Below are positions 58,338 through 64,000 of a stretch of 64,000 nucleotides of DNA, piece by piece. Numbering within the stretch: the first letter of the stretch is position 1; each line of letters starts with the position of its first letter. Source of the stretch: Balaenoptera acutorostrata (Eukaryota; Chordata; Mammalia; Artiodactyla; Balaenopteridae); assembly GCF_949987535.1 (NCBI RefSeq), contig NC_080073.1:20146116-20210115 (forward strand). The letters are read 5' to 3'. The position numbers and the translations under genes were made by a program. Under the pieces are notes generated by a model. It was not told the DNA's origin, made no database searches, and was given only the letters and a program-made list of their open reading frames with translations.

Positions 58338-59584
58338 ATAATTTTTTCTCTCCCTCTTAATAACAGCTAGGGCTGCTGCTTAAGCCATAGAGGAAGTCAA
58401 TTTTCTGAACCCTCTCCTGGAGCCCTAGGCAGGTTTCAACCTCACCCTCTGCATGCTTGGCAAGTTCTGTTCACTTTGCAGCCTCTGCCCCGTGGATTCC
58501 AAGCACGGGTTTTCTTCCCTTTTGCTGGCTGTCCTCCCCCTGGCCCCGCCTTCCTCCAAATGTCCGTTCTGATCAGATGGACAAGTCAGGCTTTGCCCAA
58601 TTAGTCCACTTTAAGTAGCTTACCCTGTACTTTATTAAAAGCAAAATCCACATTGGGTTGACAAGATTAGAGGAAAATATAAAAATAAATTACTGTATTA
58701 AAATTAATTAAATGAAAAGCTGTATCTAATACCAGGAAATGATGGACTTCACAGGAGCAGTGAAGCCCTTAGTTCAACAAATGATTTTTAAAAATCCTAA
58801 AAACTCCCAACCCAGGCCTGAATTAAATATGCTACACCAAATGCAAAAGCAAAAAGATGTTAATTTTGGCTTTTTGCACAAAGTGAATAAAAAGTTCATT
58901 CTGCTCTTTGCTCTGCAGGAAAATTCTTTTGATTGCAACACCATTCCACAGGCTGGGTGTTATAAGTAACACCACCTCAGACTTAGAGGATGACTTTGGT
59001 TTGAGGATCTCTAAGAATTTTGAAAACATTCATGCAAGTGCATCGACAAACAAATAAACAGAACTACAGATTCAACTGCTCTGTTTAACATTTACTGAAC
59101 ACCCATCAGGAGCGAGGTTCTATGCTGAGTGACCAAAAAGGTATGGAAACTAGAAAATAGGAATGAGATAACCAGGATTAGAATCCAACACAAAAATGCG
59201 ATTCGCTTTCGATTTTACAATGGAAGGAATTGGATTTTAATGGGTATGAAAAAAATTGGGGGAAAATCAAGTCCAACATGGAATATAACGGAAATAGTGA
59301 GATGCTTTTCCTCTTCATTTGTCGTTTGGATTTCTGATACTCCATTTCCTCTAGAACCTCAAATCCATTCTCTCACTTCTCTTCTATGTATGTGTGTTGA
59401 CGGGACAGGGCTGAAGCAGTCAGATAATGGGATGGGTTTTCTTGGTTGCCCCTTCCTCTTCTAAAGCAACTCCTCATCAACTGCACTACATCCCAGGAAA
59501 GAAACGGAAAACTGAGTGGACCTGAGAACCAAAGATGGGGGTTCAGGCTGCTTGGGTGGACACCTCCTCCCCCCACCCCCAGCT
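58338..59584. other. Unique sequence
   Basis: No gene or named repeat is recognised. A C-rich stretch lies at 59,561-59,581. Frames such as 59,129-59,464 have no recognisable domain. Confidence 0.45.
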
Positions 59585-59780
59585 GCATCACTTATGAGCC
59601 CTGTGATAGAGGGCAGAGGACTCAGTGCCTCTGAGCCTCTGTTTCCTCTTCTGTTAAAAGGGGATAATCAGAGCCTCTGCTCCCTAGGGTGGCTGTGCAG
59701 ATAAAATGGGTCCTGATATGTGTGAAGCTTACAGCACCGTGCTTGACACATCATAAGGGTTTGGTATATTTCAGGTCCCC
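59585..59780 (+). mobile_element. MIR SINE
   Basis: 'gagcctctgtttcctcttct', 'aaaaggggataatcagagcc' and 'acagcaccgtgcttgacaca' match MIR in order. Confidence 0.7.
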
Positions 59781-59834
59781 AGCTGAGCTGGCACTACTGT
59801 ATTTTCTGGGCCTCAACAGAATTTCAGTGCATTG

Positions 59835-60180
59835 TCCCCTTTTCTTCCCCAGGAGAGACCTGATCCCTCTCTATTCCACCATCTCCCCAGTCTCCATCAC
59901 TCTCCGTCCTCCTCCTCTGCCTTATTTTTCCTCAGAGTACATACCACCATGAACATATATTTATTTGTATGTTTATTCTCCTCCCACCCACCTCCCTGGG
60001 GTAGTTACTATGACTGTTACAAAATGAGGAAACAGAGTTACTTTTTCACCCCTGCCACCAGAATCTAAGCTCTGTGAGAGAAGGGACTGGTTTGTTCTTT
60101 CGCTGATGCAGATTCTAGACCAGAACCTGGCATATGGTAGGTACTCCAAAAATATTATTAGAATGAATGAATAAGCTAGT
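59835..60180 (+). mobile_element. L2 LINE 3' end
   Basis: 'gaatctaagctctgtgagag', 'aagggactggtttgttcttt' and 'agaacctggcatatggtagg' mark the terminal region, ending in 'gaatgaatgaataagc'. The left part is less certain. Confidence 0.6.
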
Positions 60181-61641
60181 TGTTCTCAAAGGCATAATAC
60201 TTCCTGGCAGAAATCAGACCCACAGTCTCTGCTTCCTTGAATCTGAACCCATCTTGGAAAGGCTACATGTGTTCTCGTCCGAATTTCAGGAGACCTAAAT
60301 GCAGGAAGTGCTGGATTCCTGATGGTGGTGTTTCCCCAGTGTACCTAGTACCTTGCAGTTCCATCAGAACATTCTCTTACAATCCCATGCCCTGGGAAGT
60401 GATCATAAACTAGCCACCTGGACCCATAAATATGTGTGTGCTTCTGTGCCTGAGTGTGGGCACATGCGCACTCACACACAAGTGTGTATATTTAACAATT
60501 TCAACAAATATGTAAAAATGGGAGATTTCAGGTTCCCCTTAAAAGTCCAAAGGCATGGCCACACTGGGCCCACACTCCTGGGCATCACTCGGCTGGCTCT
60601 GAGTGGCTGCACCTTCATTTCACTCGTTACACATAGAGCATGTGTCTCTAGTTTGCTACAGTCTTTGCCAGTCCTGATTGCCTATCTGCCATTGTGGGTC
60701 TCAGTTACAATTTGTTGTTACAGTTTTGCAGTATTTCCTAAGATAGAGAAATCTCCTGATCAAAAGTGAGAAAACAGAAAACTTGGTGCTTTAAGAAGAT
60801 GGGGAAAAATTTTTTTTTAAAAAGGATAGATTATTATGATATGTTTGCCATGGAATTGCCCAGCAATTGACTCTTTACGCTATCTGGCCCCTCTAGCTAC
60901 GTGAGTTTGCCACCCTATCCTACAGACGGGGCCTTATGGCTTGGACCACTCAACTGTCTTGGGGTTCTGCTATATCGATGAAATATTTAGTGTTTTTTCC
61001 TTGCTGAAGTGAGCAAGACATGTTTGGATGTCAACTTATTTTCTGTCATTGAACTTTATGCAAGCAATACTTTGAATAATACGTCTACAGAATACTAATT
61101 CACAAAAAATCCTGAGAAATGGCTATTCCTCCAGGATCAGAAACAATAATCTGATCTCAACACATTAGACCATTTTATTTCTGAGTATACTCATATACCA
61201 GGATATGTTTCAATATCTCTATCAGTAATAGGTATTCTAGGAAAAATGGGTTCATGGTTAAATGACTAGAAAACACAAGATGAAATAACGTTCTATGGTT
61301 TCTTTACTATGAATTACCTTTCTGTTTCTTTCTGTTTTTTTTTTTTTTTTTTAAAGAGGCATTGTGTATCTCTAAAGGACTGGGGATTCAGAGGGAGGGG
61401 CTGGTATGCATTATTTTCCAAACTTGTTTTATTTGGTTCTAGACCACCCCCGCCATTTTTTAAAATCACAAAAAGATCAGTTGGCAAGAAGTACGAGTTT
61501 TGATCTTCTAGTCTCCATCATGTACATTCTCTATATTTTGTGGGTCATCCTTAACTGGATCCATGAAGATACCAGAACAAAGATATCACTCACATGCTGG
61601 AGTCCCAAGGACAGCACTTATCAAAACCATGCTAACAAGCC
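60181..61641. other. Unique sequence
   Basis: No gene is recognised. A 138-codon frame at 60,353-60,769 has no recognisable domain. A poly-T run lies at 61,335-61,352. Confidence 0.45.
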
Positions 61642-61870
61642 TTTAGATAATAATCACTAATAGCTCACATTTATTAGGATCTTATTACTGCCAGACACTG
61701 TACCAGGCTTACGCTTGCTCTATATTACCCCTCTCAATCTTTACAACGATCCGAGCCCCACTCCCCAGGCAGGTAAATATTATCGCCATTTTACATATAC
61801 GGAAACCAGGGCTTTGGGACATAAAATAATTTACCCAAGATTCCACCTAGAAGGTGTGAAGTTAAATCAT
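61642..61870 (-). mobile_element. MIR SINE, minus strand
   Basis: MIR complement: 'agctcacatttattaggatc', 'gccattttacatatacggaa' and 'aatttacccaagattccacc'. Confidence 0.65.
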
Positions 61871-61924
61871 CAGAAAATGCTTTGAGTATGTAGGGTTTTG
61901 GACATCTATTCTCCTTAATGATCA

Positions 61925-62165
61925 ATAGCCAGCATTTATTTAAATGCTTATTATGAGTCTGGCACATATGGATTTTACGTGTATTGTTTAGTTTAATTCT
62001 CCCATTATGAAGTAAGTGCTACTAGAATTCTCACTTTAACAGATTAGAAATTAAGGTTGAGGGAAGCCTCATAAAAGATGTATCATCACATAATCAGTAA
62101 GTTGTGCGGCCAACCCCACGCACATCTGGAAGGATGCTGACATCCATGTGCTTAACTGCTCTTCT
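61925..62165 (-). mobile_element. Second MIR SINE, minus strand
   Basis: MIR complement again: 'agccagcatttatttaaatg', 'ttattatgagtctggcacat', 'ctcactttaacagattagaa' and 'atcacataatcagtaagttg'. Same direction as the preceding copy. Confidence 0.6.
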
Positions 62166-62550
62166 GGATGCACCAGAGATGTTCCTTGAGCATCCGTGCC
62201 TTACAAAGTTCCACGATAAATACTGATGTTTAGCCAGGGCTTAAAAGCACAAACAAAATAGAAAGATGCTTATCCAAAGAATCAGAACTGTATTCCTAAG
62301 ACAAACTGAAAAAATTCCAGTCAATCTCTTTAACAACCTCATTGAACGGTTTTCTAGTCTTTCAATGAATGGGTTTCTGATTCTCTGTTTTCGTCTTTGT
62401 GTGTAAACTTGTGCCAACTAGATCTTGCTTATTAGAAAAAGATGCACAAAACCTGTCTTAATGAATTCCATGTGAGGAATCGTGTAACCCATCTCTCACA
62501 CCTGCTCTCCAGCAGGTAGCTGCTGAAGGTGGGTGTCTCTGATCTTGTTG
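62166..62550. other. Unique sequence
   Basis: No gene or repeat is recognised. Confidence 0.4.
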
Positions 62551-62610
62551 ATGCCTTCCCACAACTGGAAGGGGGTGTTGATTCCTTCCCGCAACCGGAA
62601 GGGGCTGTTA
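62551..62610. repeat. 30-base unit in tandem, two copies
   Basis: Units at 62,551-62,580 and 62,581-62,610 agree at 25 of 30 positions by my count. Each holds a small inverted repeat, 'ccttcc' with 'ggaagg', and GGAA cores resembling ETS-factor sites. Confidence 0.8.
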
Positions 62611-64000
62611 GGTGCACCCACCATTGCAATAAAGAGGTTGACAGATTCCGCAAGAATGTAACAAAGAGCTAGAGGAAGGCATGCGTGGAGAGGAAATTGG
62701 AAGTGAACGCCAGGGCTCTACAAAGAGCTCCCAAACTAGGCCCTTGTAAAAGTGAATAATGAGCTGCATAGACTAGTTCCTTCACGCTGAGCTCAACACA
62801 CATCTTTAAACATAAGATTGTCAAGGAAGCAGATACTTGGAAACCCTTTCATCTTAATTAAAGTTATGTGGGCTACGAAATACTTTTCCTTTATATTAAG
62901 CTCTTATTCCTGTGGAGAAATTTCTATTTGTTTTTATCTACTTTGAGCTTCAAGGTTAATCTCGGTTTAAGACTTTCACTCACTGGGAGACACGGCCCAT
63001 CCGGTTCGCCCCTGATCCCATGTATATGCACGCATCCACCAGGACCCTGCTGGGCTCCAAAGCCTCTTGCTGGTGGTGGATTCTTTACACTGTTCCCTTC
63101 AACAGAAAGAATGGGCTGTGGATCTGGGAAGGATATACGGAATGGCGAGGATTTTGCGAAAGGTCACAAAGCTTTCTATTTTAGGGAACTACATGCCACG
63201 GTCCTTAAATGTGGAGTTTCTGACAAAACTTGCTCTGAGAGGCAGAGCCTGGTGTTTTTACGGTAGGGAAAGCAGGAGGAAGAGGGACCCACTGGAGACA
63301 AAGAAGGGGAAAGCATTTTATTCCAGAAAGGGGTTTTCGCAAACGTGGAGACAACTGATAGATCAGATTGCTTGGCACACCCTGCTCCCTAATTTTCTTC
63401 AATAAATATACATTTGGTTGAATTAGACTGATGACGGAAGTGACTCCTGCTTTTGATTTCAAAGAGAAAGTAAGAACTCATAAAAAAGTTGCAGAAGATT
63501 GAATGTGGGATCTAATTGGAATTTCTTAGAATTTTTTCTTTGAGGGTCTGCCTTTCCTATATGATGGTAAGTCATCTTTAACGCAATTATGCCATTCGTC
63601 CCTGAGAAAGAATATGTGCTAAAAAAGTTGGGGAAAGGATTAAAGGAAGGTTCTGATGGGTAGGGTGCATGTTCAGCCATACCCTGAGACCATGCACACG
63701 ACAGACATCGTGAATTAATTATATTAATCATTAATCTATCATGGTACTCTTTCCACCTGAAGGTACATGCAACCTCAAAACCCTTGACAATAACCTTCAG
63801 TTACAAGAACCAAGCAATCAATGGTGGCACAAGACATGAAGCCTATTTGTCACGGAGGACCCCACATTTCATTTTTCTAAGATATTTCAAAAATATCTGG
63901 CCTTTATGTGATACGCACGATTCACTTTCCTACTAAGTTGACCCCATCCTCTTTTCCTTCACCCACTTTTATACAAAGCCTCCACCAGCTGGCTTGGAGT
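62611..64000. other. Unclassified sequence to the window end
   Basis: Two overlapping plus-strand frames (132 codons from 62,868, 112 codons from 63,067) lie here, with an AATAAA at about 63,401 just after. No domain is recognised, and codon use gives no support. It may be an old LTR, a noncoding exon or unique DNA. I cannot decide. From 63,460 on I see nothing. Confidence 0.35.

Overview
The window looks like a stretch of cetacean (whale or dolphin) nuclear genome. The best evidence is a set of CHR-type tRNA-derived SINEs, the family typical of whales, hippos and ruminants, in three copies of the form ending in a (TAAA)n tail. Two near-complete LINE-1 elements also closely resemble the cetartiodactyl L1 lineage. 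All assignments are by eye from sequence recall, with no database search. I found no host protein-coding exon that I can defend. The window reads as intergenic or intronic DNA made mostly of layered transposable elements.

Layout. 0-3.7 kb: an L1 3' end, an A-tailed 5S rRNA retropseudogene on the minus strand, a CHR SINE with clean target-site duplications, and old repeats. 3.7-9.7 kb: a repeat-poor, AT-rich block that is the best place to look for conserved noncoding elements. 10.4-12.4 kb: two L2 LINE remnants head to head, the right one split by two back-to-back Tigger-type DNA transposons. 13.4-19.6 kb: a short SINE, an L1 3' fragment and a decayed, almost full-span old L1 carrying a nested SINE. 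19.6-30.9 kb: old repeats, L2 remnants with reverse-transcriptase traces, two hAT-type DNA transposons, minus-strand L1 3' ends, MIRs and unique sequence.

30.9-38.85 kb: an old plus-strand L1 broken by a SINE, by a 5.9-kb full-length L1 (copy 1, 31,777-37,689) and by a short SINE. 38.85-50.7 kb: unique sequence with MIR and L2 remnants; one L2 is split by a minus-strand L1 3' end and the next by a long CHR SINE. 50.75-57.85 kb: a second full-length L1 (copy 2, about 7.1 kb) with a CpG-dense 5' UTR. 58-64 kb: another CHR SINE, MIR and L2 remnants, and unique sequence with a small tandem repeat.

Both full-length L1 copies are broken by stops and frameshifts, so neither should encode working ORF1p or ORF2p. 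Copy 1 has lost the ORF1 stop and carries an indel that puts ORF1 and ORF2 in one frame. The two copies share ORFs but have unlike 5' and 3' UTRs. No CRISPR array, operon or new enzymatic system was found. The points most worth testing are the repeat-poor 3.7-9.7 kb block, the L1 ORF fusion and UTR exchange, and the nested insertions that date one another.
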